Shown: one piece after another, positions 23,839 through 31,830 of the stretch | Layout: every line of letters begins with the position of its first letter | How positions within the stretch are numbered: position 1 is the first letter of the stretch | Source: JBGSUE01 sp041753515 | GTDB lineage: Bacteria; Patescibacteriota; Microgenomatia; UBA10105; UBA927 | Assembly: GCA_041753515.1 (NCBI GenBank) | Contig: JBGSUE010000043.1 | Span: 1 to 34,046, forward strand | Length of the DNA stretch: 34,046 bases | Reading direction: 5' to 3' | The notes under the pieces: generated by a model | The model's database searches: none | What the model was told of the DNA's origin: nothing | What the model saw: the letters and a program-made list of their open reading frames with translations, nothing else | Made by a program: the position numbers and the translations under genes

Positions 23839-25263
23839 ATGCGTGTATTATTTTCCGTCTGGGAATGCGCCCCATTTATCAAAGTCGGCGGTTTGGGCGA
23901 TGTCGCCAGATCGCTGCCACTTGCACTTCATGATTTAGGTACTGATATCCGTATTATTCTGCCATTCTACAAATCCATATCCGTTTCAAAGCGTATAAGT
24001 CTGGGAACAATCTATGTTGTATATGACGGGAAAAAGCATGCAGTAGATATATATGAAACACGATTTCCGGACCGTGAAATTCCGGTATATCTTCTGCGTA
24101 ACCGAAGATATTTTCATGTACCTGTTGAAGATACATTCAGCGTGTATGATTTGACAGTTGTGGAATTTTTGAAACAGAATATTTCCGGTTGGACTCCAGA
24201 TATCATCCACACCAACGATAACCACTGCGGACTTATTCCGCATTTAGTTGTGCAGGAAAAGTTACCGCAGAAAACGTTGTTTACCATCCATAATATTTAT
24301 TTTCAGAGAAAAAGGTCAATACATGAGTTTAAAAAGATGCGTCTTACCGATTGCGGATGCAGATTTATTGAATGGGAAACAGAGAAAAGAAAGATGAATT
24401 TTCTTCTGGAAGGGATAAACCATGCGGATATGGTCAATACCGTATCACCGACCTATGCGACAGAAATTCTTACAGAAGAATATGGAGCAGGACTTGATGA
24501 TATATTGCAAAGTCAGGCAAAAAAAATTACAGGAATACTAAACGGTATTGACTATTCGATACGCAATCCTCAGAATGATCCGTATATACCATACCATTAT
24601 TGTGCAAGCACAATTAGCGGATCGAAATACAAATTATTTGCACCGGATAAAGGGAAACTGAAAAATAAGAAATACCTGCAGCGGGAGCTTGGATTTCAAG
24701 TTCAGGAAGATATTCCTCTCATCGGTTTTGTGGGAAGATTTGAGTCCGCCCAAAAAGGAGTTGATCTGATCCATAAAATGCTCCTGAGAATGGATGATTC
24801 AAACTTTCAGTTTATCATGCTTGGGAAAGGTGATGTGGCATGGGAAGAACGGTTTGAATGGATAACGACTTTCAGACCGAAAAATATATACGTCAACAAC
24901 CTGTATACCGATGAAATGGCGTCTAAAATTTATGCAGCATGCGATTTTCTTATGATCCCGTCCAAATTCGAACCCTGCGGCCTCATTCAGATGATTGCAA
25001 TGAAATACGGTTGTTTACCAATAGCCCATTCAACCGGAGGGCTTAAAGATACGATTGAAGACGGGGAAGACGGCTTCCTTTTTGAAAAGCCTACTTCGGT
25101 AGCTTTGGAATCCGCCATCCGGAGAGCAGTAAAAGTTCGCAGGGATTTTTACGGCAGATTTCTTACAATGAGAAAACGTGCCATGGAAAAGGATTTTTCA
25201 TGGAACAGGTCAGCAGTAAAATACATGTCAGTATATTCACGTCTCTTGAGCGGGATAGATTAG
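23839..25263 (+). CDS. glgA: Glycogen/starch synthase, GT5 family
   Basis: The product is 474 residues, the usual GlgA length. The N-terminal GT5 domain has KVGGLGDVARSLPLAL (15-30), the sugar-nucleotide loop seen in GlgA (KTGGLADV), and HTNDNHCGLIPHL. The C-terminal Rossmann half has IGFVGRFESAQKGVDLI and PSKFEPCGLIQMIAMKYGCLPI with the donor-binding Glu, then HSTGGLKDTI. It transfers glucose from ADP- or UDP-glucose to an alpha-1,4-glucan. No glgC, glgB or glgP lies in the window. The start follows a leaderless-type promoter. Confidence 0.9.
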   Translation: MRVLFSVWECAPFIKVGGLGDVARSLPLALHDLGTDIRIILPFYKSISVSKRISLGTIYVVYDGKKHAVDIYETRFPDREIPVYLLRNRRYFHVPVEDTFSVYDLTVVEFLKQNISGWTPDIIHTNDNHCGLIPHLVVQEKLPQKTLFTIHNIYFQRKRSIHEFKKMRLTDCGCRFIEWETEKRKMNFLLEGINHADMVNTVSPTYATEILTEEYGAGLDDILQSQAKKITGILNGIDYSIRNPQNDPYIPYHYCASTISGSKYKLFAPDKGKLKNKKYLQRELGFQVQEDIPLIGFVGRFESAQKGVDLIHKMLLRMDDSNFQFIMLGKGDVAWEERFEWITTFRPKNIYVNNLYTDEMASKIYAACDFLMIPSKFEPCGLIQMIAMKYGCLPIAHSTGGLKDTIEDGEDGFLFEKPTSVALESAIRRAVKVRRDFYGRFLTMRKRAMEKDFSWNRSAVKYMSVYSRLLSGID

Positions 25264-25269
25264 TAATGG

Positions 25270-25275
25270 TATAAA
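25270..25275 (+). promoter_or_regulatory. Extended -10 box, predicted leaderless start
   Basis: TGGTATAAA (TG-N-TATAAA) lies 6 nt before the ATG at 25282. TTGAGC at 25246-25251 (18-nt spacer) inside the end of glgA may be the -35. Confidence 0.55.
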
Positions 25276-25281
25276 CAGAGT

Positions 25282-26223
25282 ATGTATAATTCTGCCTTTC
25301 TGTTTGGTGGGGGAGTTCTCCTCCTTTTGGTAACATCAAGAGTTTTTATTGAGAAAGCAGAACTTTTTTCTAGATCCCTGAGAATTTCTCCCCTGATTAT
25401 CGGTATTACGGTTGTTGCTATCGGTACATCGCTTCCCGAATTGGTGGTTTCCCTTATTGCTGCGCTTCGAAAGGATAGCGGACTGGCGATCGGCAACATT
25501 GTGGGATCAAATATTGTTAATATTTTTCTCGTTCTGCCGATGGGGATTCTTATTGGAAAAATTCGGATAGGAACGACGAAAACACAAAGAACCGCCATTA
25601 TTATGGCTTTCGTTACTGCTTTATTTGTTGTTTTATATCTCATAGGTGTTCCGAATGCAGTTTCCGGCGGGATAATGGTATTTATCGCATTAATGACGAC
25701 AATTATCGAATATATTTGGGGGATTGAAGGAAGAGAGCATGAAGATGCATACAGGACCAGGAAGGACCATCGTCCCCGTTTTAGTGTGCATGATCTGATT
25801 ATTATGGTTGCATCTCTTGCCGGGATTATCGGTGGAGGAGCAGTCACGGTTTTTGCCGTTGAAGATATTGCCGCTATAACCAATTTTTCAACCACAATTC
25901 TTGGTCTGTCGTTGACAGCAGTTGCCACGTCCCTTCCCGAGCTTTTAATTACAATATTTTCACAGGATGATCATCAGGAGAAACTGACAATCGGCAACAT
26001 TATGGGAAGTAATATTTATAATCTTGCTCTTATCGGTGGTATCATATCTTTAACCGGTGTATGGGGGAAAATCCAGATATCTGAAATTTTTATGCTTCTT
26101 CTGTCCACATATATTATGTGTGTTATTGTGTTCGGATACAAAGGAAAAACCATACCGATGCCGGCAAGTTTTGTGCTTCTTGGTCTGTATGTCATGAATT
26201 TGTATCTGATATTATATTCATAA
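25282..26223 (+). CDS. Na+/Ca2+ exchanger family (CaCA, YrbG-like)
   Basis: The product is 313 residues with ten helices and two inverted alpha repeats. Alpha-1 is GTSLPELVVSLIAALRKDSG then LAIGNIVGSNIVNIFLVL; alpha-2 is ATSLPELLITIFSQDD then LTIGNIMGSNIYNLALIGG. The Ser/Glu/Asn residues in these repeats bind the cations. The acidic and basic loop near residue 155-170 is the cytosolic hinge. It should export Ca2+ in exchange for Na+ or H+. The DUF2061 gene begins directly after its stop. Confidence 0.92.
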   Translation: MYNSAFLFGGGVLLLLVTSRVFIEKAELFSRSLRISPLIIGITVVAIGTSLPELVVSLIAALRKDSGLAIGNIVGSNIVNIFLVLPMGILIGKIRIGTTKTQRTAIIMAFVTALFVVLYLIGVPNAVSGGIMVFIALMTTIIEYIWGIEGREHEDAYRTRKDHRPRFSVHDLIIMVASLAGIIGGGAVTVFAVEDIAAITNFSTTILGLSLTAVATSLPELLITIFSQDDHQEKLTIGNIMGSNIYNLALIGGIISLTGVWGKIQISEIFMLLLSTYIMCVIVFGYKGKTIPMPASFVLLGLYVMNLYLILYS

Positions 26224-26226
26224 GTG

Positions 26227-26481
26227 ATGAAGAAAAAGACAAAACGCAAGAAAAAATCAGCGCTCCACCATCTGCTTCATGAGGATGGTCGCAGGTCTCT
26301 CGTGAAGACCATGACATTTCGTGTGCTTATCATTGCTGCAAATTCGGCAATTGTCTATACGTTTACCGGCCAGTATGATGTGACGATCGGTGTTGTTGCC
26401 ATTTCAAGCATTTCAAGCACTCTTATCTATCTTGTTCATGAGCGGTTTTGGGACAGGATCGGTTGGGGGAGGGGGGAATAA
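26227..26481 (+). CDS. DUF2061 family small membrane protein
   Basis: The 84-residue protein begins with a strongly basic stretch (KKKTKRKKKS) and then matches DUF2061 (PF09834): RRSLVKTMTFRVLIIAANSAI, a helix TIGVVAISSISSTLIYLVHE and the closing RFWDRIGWGR. The gene could also start at the GTG at 26224, directly after the exchanger stop; ATG 26227 is chosen because it is the stronger codon. The function is unknown. It is convergent with the GH38-like gene with 3 bp between the stops and no terminator. Confidence 0.88.
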   Translation: MKKKTKRKKKSALHHLLHEDGRRSLVKTMTFRVLIIAANSAIVYTFTGQYDVTIGVVAISSISSTLIYLVHERFWDRIGWGRGE

Positions 26482-26484
26482 TTT

Positions 26485-29241
26485 TTAGGTTCCGTAATTG
26501 GTAGCCCAGATGACAAAATCCCGTCCGTCGACAATGCCGTTTCCGTCAAAATCCCCGTTTGATGCGCCGGAAACACTCTGGTTATAATGAGTAGCCCAGA
26601 TGACAAAATCCCGTCCGTCCACCAGCCCGTCTCCATTTGCATCTCCGGGTTTTGCTGCACCAGTCGGTGTGGGACTTGACGCGGGAGCTGCCGTTGGCGT
26701 GGGTCCCTGACTTGTCACGAAACGGTAGGTTTTTATTTGGTTTGCAGAAAGTGCCAGAGATGATGATGAGCCACTGAAAGATTGAGACGCGTTGTCTGTT
26801 TCGATATGGCTTACATGAAATGCCGAAGAAATGTTCCGGTCGGTAAATTGGATTGATGTATTTTTAGATGATGCAGATTGGTTCCATAACCGTACCACAA
26901 CACCCGAAGCTATGCCGTCTTCGTGCGGTTTCACTGCCCATACAAAAGTATCCGGGGAAGAAACTGAAAGGAGGGAATAGGAAGTTTCCGGATACGCAGT
27001 ACCTCCCTGAACCGAACCGGTGACAAGCGGATTTTGATGTTCGATGGCCATTTTCATCGCATCAGTTTGGGAATATGCACCATGAGTCTTGAGGCTGAAA
27101 CGCTGCAGAAAATTGTTTTCACCTGCCTGACCAGTCCCGGGATATCCGGATCCGGCATCCCCTCCTGCCAATATGCTTATCCGGGGGATAGTTGTATCAA
27201 GAAATCCCGATGTACTGTTTCCCAGTTTAAAGAAATCCAGATCCCTATTCGACAGGGTAATTCCGGTGCCATCCGTTCCTGTTTGGTCCGCAAAGTGGTT
27301 CAGGGTGAGCCATTCATATATCGTATTTTGCACAGAATACACTCCTCCGTTTGATGACAATTTTGCTTTGACGACTGCACCAACCTCTTCGTGGTTTGTT
27401 TCCGGATTGTTGAGTGCAAATCCGAATGACCACGCCAGTGTGTTTGTGAAATTTTGGTTAATTGTGTTATCAATATCGATCCTGTTTATATCCCGGTATA
27501 CCGTGATTCGTGAAGTTTTATTGAGAGGAGATGACGAATCTGACCGGATTGTTGCAGACACAGGTCCTGCATTTTCTACTGTTAAAGTTCCTGTTGCTGA
27601 AGTATTCATATCGTTTATCGTATATCCGTTAAATGATTGGACAAATTCTTTGTTTGAGCGTGTTTTATCCAATAGGCTGGTGATGGAACCTCTGGAAGAT
27701 AGTGTGAGTTTATAAAACGAGTTTTCCAGTGTACTTCCGGATGCACTTATAGTGCTGGAAAATCCATTTCCGGTACCTGTCCTGATTTCATACACTTTAT
27801 ATCCGATGGGGGGAACACCTGCAGCCAAGATGCGTATGTATTGTTTGCCGTTCAATTGGACTGTTTGGGATGGTACTTCCGCACTTGTTGACAGATCGAT
27901 AACATGATATGTCCCTGTCGGAGCATATTGATAGTCGGCAATATCAGTCCGCGTATGACCTAATTGGTTGAAGACGAAAAACCGCGGGGAAGATCCTGTT
28001 TTTGCAATAAGGGTAGACAGCGAGCTGAGAGATTGTGTGTATTTCGTGTTGCTGAACGTAACGAATGTGGATGCCATTTTTTTCAGCCATGTGAGTCGAG
28101 CACTGTCCCCGATATTGCCTCCCAGTGTTCCGCAGTGTTCCCAGAAAAGTCCGAGATTGAAATACGCCTCATCCCGCGATGCGTTAAATTGCTGTGAAAA
28201 AGACGGATTTTTCAATGATACAAGAGTTTCCATAGCTTCGGCACTGCGCAATTGTTCAACAGCCCGTTTGACACGTGAGGAAACTTCCTGCAATTGTCCG
28301 GTAAACAGGTCCCATTCATTTCCGAAGCTGACTGATTGGGTTGGGAGACTGCTGCCATAGGTATTTTCAAAATCCTGGAAGAAATCGACTTCGTTTGAAA
28401 CATAGACCTGTGTGTTGGGATATTGCGCCGTTGTTTGCTGTGCAGCTGTGATAAATTCATTGGTCTGCGTTTTCAGATCATCCCATCCCTTTCCGAATGC
28501 TCCTTTTACTTTGTATGTATATTTGGAAAGAAATGCGGGATCGTTCATCATGAAGTCGACGGCTTCTGCCGGCCTTCGTGCTTCTGCATATCCGCCGATA
28601 CCCTGATTGCCCGCGAGGAATGAATTCCACTTTGTGAGGATTTTCGAGTTGTCCTGGCCGGTCCACCAATATATTTCATACTTTCGGTTTTCCAGGTCAG
28701 GAACAACAGAACAGCAGATACCTTTCCACGTATATTTTACACCGCTGCCTGCCCACAATGCCCCCAGCCCGTACGGAAGGGTTGCATTTTCCATAGCTAA
28801 TGCTAATGGCAGCCGGAGTGAATAGGTTCGTTCAATTTTGCCCGGATAATACATATTCCGGATGACTGATTCTGTAGACTGGCCGCCGTATACAGAAACA
28901 AGTCCGTTCATGGCTACACTGATGTGGCCGTCTTTTATGCGGTTGATCAGTTCATCAAATCTGGCGGGACGGTCGAGTTGGTAAAACCACATCCACATGC
29001 TCCCGTCAAGGTTGAATCTGGATTGGTAGGGTGACGTATTGCCGGCAGTTGAATTTGCCAGGTTGAGATAATAATCGGTCATCGATGTGAATGCGGATCT
29101 GTATGTCGCTTCATTTGCTGTCCACATGTAGTCGGTATGATCGTCGTTTGCGATGTAGATCCGATTCTGAGCTTGTGCAAAAATGTTTGATGGGAGAGAA
29201 ATAATTAATAAAAGAATTATACATGAGGATATTTTATTCAT
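26485..29241 (-). CDS. Secreted GH38-like alpha-mannosidase-related protein with C-terminal dockerin
   Basis: The product is 918 residues. A signal peptide (1-22) is followed by a GH38-like N-terminal domain with ANDDHTDYMWTANEATYRS (the H-x-D metal-type motif of the family), an ISVAMNGLVSVYGGQSTESVI segment and ENATLPYGLGALWAGSGVKY. A beta-sandwich region (~470-830) contains LENSFYKLTLSSRGSITSLLDK, the typical GH38 C-terminal opening. A P/A/T linker leads to a two-repeat dockerin (866-918). The usual nucleophile context with an Asp before the Pro-Gly turn is not evident, so mannosidase activity is uncertain. Its -10 box overlaps the divergent promoter region shared with the NicO gene. Confidence 0.78.
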   Translation of the reverse strand: MNKISSCIILLLIISLPSNIFAQAQNRIYIANDDHTDYMWTANEATYRSAFTSMTDYYLNLANSTAGNTSPYQSRFNLDGSMWMWFYQLDRPARFDELINRIKDGHISVAMNGLVSVYGGQSTESVIRNMYYPGKIERTYSLRLPLALAMENATLPYGLGALWAGSGVKYTWKGICCSVVPDLENRKYEIYWWTGQDNSKILTKWNSFLAGNQGIGGYAEARRPAEAVDFMMNDPAFLSKYTYKVKGAFGKGWDDLKTQTNEFITAAQQTTAQYPNTQVYVSNEVDFFQDFENTYGSSLPTQSVSFGNEWDLFTGQLQEVSSRVKRAVEQLRSAEAMETLVSLKNPSFSQQFNASRDEAYFNLGLFWEHCGTLGGNIGDSARLTWLKKMASTFVTFSNTKYTQSLSSLSTLIAKTGSSPRFFVFNQLGHTRTDIADYQYAPTGTYHVIDLSTSAEVPSQTVQLNGKQYIRILAAGVPPIGYKVYEIRTGTGNGFSSTISASGSTLENSFYKLTLSSRGSITSLLDKTRSNKEFVQSFNGYTINDMNTSATGTLTVENAGPVSATIRSDSSSPLNKTSRITVYRDINRIDIDNTINQNFTNTLAWSFGFALNNPETNHEEVGAVVKAKLSSNGGVYSVQNTIYEWLTLNHFADQTGTDGTGITLSNRDLDFFKLGNSTSGFLDTTIPRISILAGGDAGSGYPGTGQAGENNFLQRFSLKTHGAYSQTDAMKMAIEHQNPLVTGSVQGGTAYPETSYSLLSVSSPDTFVWAVKPHEDGIASGVVVRLWNQSASSKNTSIQFTDRNISSAFHVSHIETDNASQSFSGSSSSLALSANQIKTYRFVTSQGPTPTAAPASSPTPTGAAKPGDANGDGLVDGRDFVIWATHYNQSVSGASNGDFDGNGIVDGRDFVIWATNYGT
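26501..26619 (-). repeat. Direct repeat within the dockerin tail
   Basis: A 29-bp sequence beginning GTAGCCCAGATGACAAAATC at 26501 recurs identically at 26591, a 90-bp period equal to the 30-residue dockerin half. It encodes DGRDFVIWAT in both halves. Identity at wobble positions points to a recent internal duplication or gene conversion. Confidence 0.8.
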
Positions 29242-29263
29242 ATGCGCATATAATTACTATATA
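29242..29263. promoter_or_regulatory. Overlapping divergent leaderless-type promoters
   Basis: Only 22 bp separate the ATG of the minus GH38-like gene (29241) from the ATG of the plus NicO gene (29264). TATAAT (29249-29254, plus) is 9 nt from the plus ATG. TTATAT (29253-29248, minus) is 6 nt from the minus ATG. The two boxes occupy almost the same bases, so both promoters cannot be bound by polymerase at once. Confidence 0.5.
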
Positions 29264-30499
29264 ATGATTCACCGGTATAGTGCAATTCTCCTGTTTTTAC
29301 TGTTTATCCTGTTTCCTGTGGCGGTTGGTGCCCATCCGCAGGATCAGATTTATTGGGATATCAGTATTATCTCACAAAAAGTAGCAAAAACATCAATGCA
29401 TCTCTCCTGGCAGGAAGCATCGTATATTATTGAAACATTCGGGACGCCACAGGAAGCTCTTGCATTAACGGAGTCGGGGAAAGGTGTGGATGCGTTCAAG
29501 CAGCATATAGATACGATGTACGCACTGGATCAGGTCTATATATCATATATTCTGAAACACATATCCATGAAGAATAATGGAGACGTATGCAGAATCGCAC
29601 TTACCAGTCCGGATGCTATTGATTATGAGGAGGCACTTATCGGACGGGGGATACGAATTGAAGGGACGATTGTATGCGATGCACCCTTCAATACATTGGA
29701 AGTGTCCGGTGACGTACTTCTTGAAGATTTTCCGTATCAGACCACGATAGTTACTGTTACAACAGGCTTGGGTGAAACCATGGAGAATGTTTTAAAAAAA
29801 ACACATTCATCATGGATCATTGATATCAAGATGCCTCAATCAGCATACCCGTCTGCTGAAAAACCAGAGACTACTCCCGAAACATTTACCGGGTTACTGC
29901 TTTTTGCCTTCAGTTTGGGGTTTTTACACACACTTGAAGCAGGCCACAGTAAATCCATTCTTGCCGGCCTTGCAATTGATCCGTCAGTTTCATTCCTGAA
30001 ATTACTTTCTTTCATCGGTATTTTTATCGTTACCCACATTCTTGATATTGTTGTTTTAGCTGTTGTCTTTTTGAGTATAGGAAGTGTTGTGGATATCTAT
30101 GCGTATCTTCCGAAAATTCAAACGCTGACTGCATACCTCATCACAGGAATAGGATTTCTTATGCTATACAGATCCTATCGGCACATCCACACTCACCATC
30201 ATGAGGAAAAACGCATATATCTACTGGGTTTTGTCAGTGGTCTTGCTCCTTGTCTTGCAGGATGGTCACTGCTGTTTATGGTCTTAGGGAAATATCCGTT
30301 GTCTTTGATATTTCCTGTGATAGCAAGTTTTGCCGGAGGAATTGCCGTGATGCTGCTCATTGTTTCAATTGTTGTGTACAAGTCACGGACACTTGCCGTA
30401 TCCAGATTTCATGCCGTTTCCCATATTGCTCCAAAACTTAGTGCAGTATTTGTTCTTTTATACGGAGTTTTCAGCATTTTCCGGATTTACTTACCATAA
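29264..30499 (+). CDS. NicO-family nickel/cobalt-type transporter with extracytoplasmic N-domain
   Basis: The product is 411 residues when started at 29264 (MIHRY), which gives a signal peptide (LLFLLFILFPVAVGAH). Residues ~22-200 form an extracytoplasmic domain; the C-terminal ~210 residues are six helices of the NicO family (PF03824). GFLHTLEAGHSKSILAGL stands for the family motif H-x-L-E-P-G-H-x-K, and GLAPCLAGWSLL for the P-C-P motif. A histidine-rich loop HIHTHHHEEK lies between helices. RcnA-type proteins export Ni2+ or Co2+, and relatives act in export or import. Changes Pro to Ala (EAGH) and Pro to Leu (PCL) leave the metal unclear. Its stop overlaps the convergent dockerin gene by 13 bp. 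Confidence 0.82.
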   Translation: MIHRYSAILLFLLFILFPVAVGAHPQDQIYWDISIISQKVAKTSMHLSWQEASYIIETFGTPQEALALTESGKGVDAFKQHIDTMYALDQVYISYILKHISMKNNGDVCRIALTSPDAIDYEEALIGRGIRIEGTIVCDAPFNTLEVSGDVLLEDFPYQTTIVTVTTGLGETMENVLKKTHSSWIIDIKMPQSAYPSAEKPETTPETFTGLLLFAFSLGFLHTLEAGHSKSILAGLAIDPSVSFLKLLSFIGIFIVTHILDIVVLAVVFLSIGSVVDIYAYLPKIQTLTAYLITGIGFLMLYRSYRHIHTHHHEEKRIYLLGFVSGLAPCLAGWSLLFMVLGKYPLSLIFPVIASFAGGIAVMLLIVSIVVYKSRTLAVSRFHAVSHIAPKLSAVFVLLYGVFSIFRIYLP

Positions 30500-31830
30500 T
30501 TATTCATCCAAATGACATAATCTCTCCCGTCTACAATCCCATTGCTGTCAAAATCTCCTGCTGTTGGACCGGTGACATTCTTGTTGTAATTCCCGGCCCA
30601 GATCACATAGTCCCGTCCGTCTACCAAATTATCACCGTTTGCATCTCCGGCCTTGACCGCCGAAGCTGTCGGAGACGGTGAAGGCGGGGGTTGGGTAGGA
30701 ATTGTCCCTGATGCTTGGAGTGTGGCGACGATATTTTGGATATGGAATAAATCTCCGCGCCACATGCCGGAATTATGGAGGTAGTCCACGAGTTGTGTTT
30801 GGGGCAGTTTGAGAATATATGCTTTTGCTAAGAATATTGATGACTGGTCATAGAGATGCGAGAGCGCTCCTTCATTGTAGAAATCGTTTTCCAGCCGTGT
30901 CCCTTCGTCGACATTCGGAATCATCCAATATGGCAGCATTTTTTCGAGATTTGAAACCGATGTGGCAACAGTGGAAAGCGCATTTGTCCGTAAGTAATCT
31001 CCCAACTCAGGAACAAGCCATAAATAGCCGCCTGATTCGTAGACAGACATGTTGTAGACATCCGAAAATGATTGCGGCAGAAATTGGACTTTTTTTTGGA
31101 GTGCGCTTGTCAGTCTTGATTCGTTGGTTGCATCAACCGATAATCCGGCCAGTTGCCGCAGGCCTTTATAGCCATAGTATCCGGCAATATAACTATTGAG
31201 AACATGCGGCCGCGGCTGAAGCACAGTATCGGCAGGAAGCGCCCCGGGGTTTGCATGGCCATTATTTGACAGAAGCGTGAGAATTTCCTGGGCGTTGCCC
31301 ATGATTTGGGCATATTTATACAGTGCATAAAAATTGAACGGATTGAAATTCCATCCGATAAATCCGGATAAATTGGTGGGGACTGACGAGGCGATATCAT
31401 AATACGTCTGGTAATTGCCGCGAACCTCGGCTGGCACGTCATTGTATTCACGGTATGCGCCTCCTGTTCCCCGATGATCATTTTTATACGGTGCCATGGA
31501 AGTAAATTCCTGCTGCAGGTATGTACGCAATTGGGATTGGATAGATGCGTTAACGTACGGATATGCGATAGCCAGGGTATAGAGAGTGTCTGCAGGATTG
31601 TGAAAGTAATCATCGAATTCCTGGACTGTGACCGATTGGTTATATTCATTGAAATTGTACCGGAAATCCGGACCGTATACATAACTGGTCCGCAGGGGTC
31701 CTGCAGAGATCATTTTTTGGATTTCTGCCTCCAATAATTGTTGGGGTGTTTGCACGGTAAGAAGATTCTGCCCGTGTACCGGAAGAGCGAAGAAAAAAAA
31801 TAATACAATAGTAATTATGGCTGCATGCAT
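30487..31830 (-). CDS. Secreted alpha-helical protein with C-terminal dockerin
   Basis: The product is 447 residues from ATG 31830 (MHAAI), which gives a clean signal peptide ending PVHGQ; the frame continues upstream to 31920 but inside the preceding gene. A mostly helical domain follows, rich in Tyr/Asn/Gln, with paired motifs such as YNMSVYESGGYLWLVPELGDYL and a segment MWRGDLFHIQNIVATLQ near its end. A P/S linker then joins a two-repeat dockerin (395-447). It resembles an alpha/alpha-toroid glycan-active fold, but I cannot name a family. It is paralogous to the protein at 33379-34046 (shared WRGDL[FY]-[HY]-IQN motif and dockerin). It overlaps the propeller gene's stop by 16 bp, so it is translated from the same operon. 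Confidence 0.72.
   Translation of the reverse strand: MHAAIITIVLFFFFALPVHGQNLLTVQTPQQLLEAEIQKMISAGPLRTSYVYGPDFRYNFNEYNQSVTVQEFDDYFHNPADTLYTLAIAYPYVNASIQSQLRTYLQQEFTSMAPYKNDHRGTGGAYREYNDVPAEVRGNYQTYYDIASSVPTNLSGFIGWNFNPFNFYALYKYAQIMGNAQEILTLLSNNGHANPGALPADTVLQPRPHVLNSYIAGYYGYKGLRQLAGLSVDATNESRLTSALQKKVQFLPQSFSDVYNMSVYESGGYLWLVPELGDYLRTNALSTVATSVSNLEKMLPYWMIPNVDEGTRLENDFYNEGALSHLYDQSSIFLAKAYILKLPQTQLVDYLHNSGMWRGDLFHIQNIVATLQASGTIPTQPPPSPSPTASAVKAGDANGDNLVDGRDYVIWAGNYNKNVTGPTAGDFDSNGIVDGRDYVIWMNNYGK

Noticed and set aside
25260..25928. Long minus-strand open frame opposite the Na+/Ca2+ exchanger
   Set aside because: It mirrors the repeats of a clearly recognised transporter, has low-complexity Ile/Thr/Pro composition and no start signals, so it is a shadow.
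26461..26481. G-rich stretch at the end of the DUF2061 gene as a G-quadruplex
   Set aside because: Only two long G runs are present and the sequence encodes the conserved closing residues of DUF2061; there is no regulatory context.
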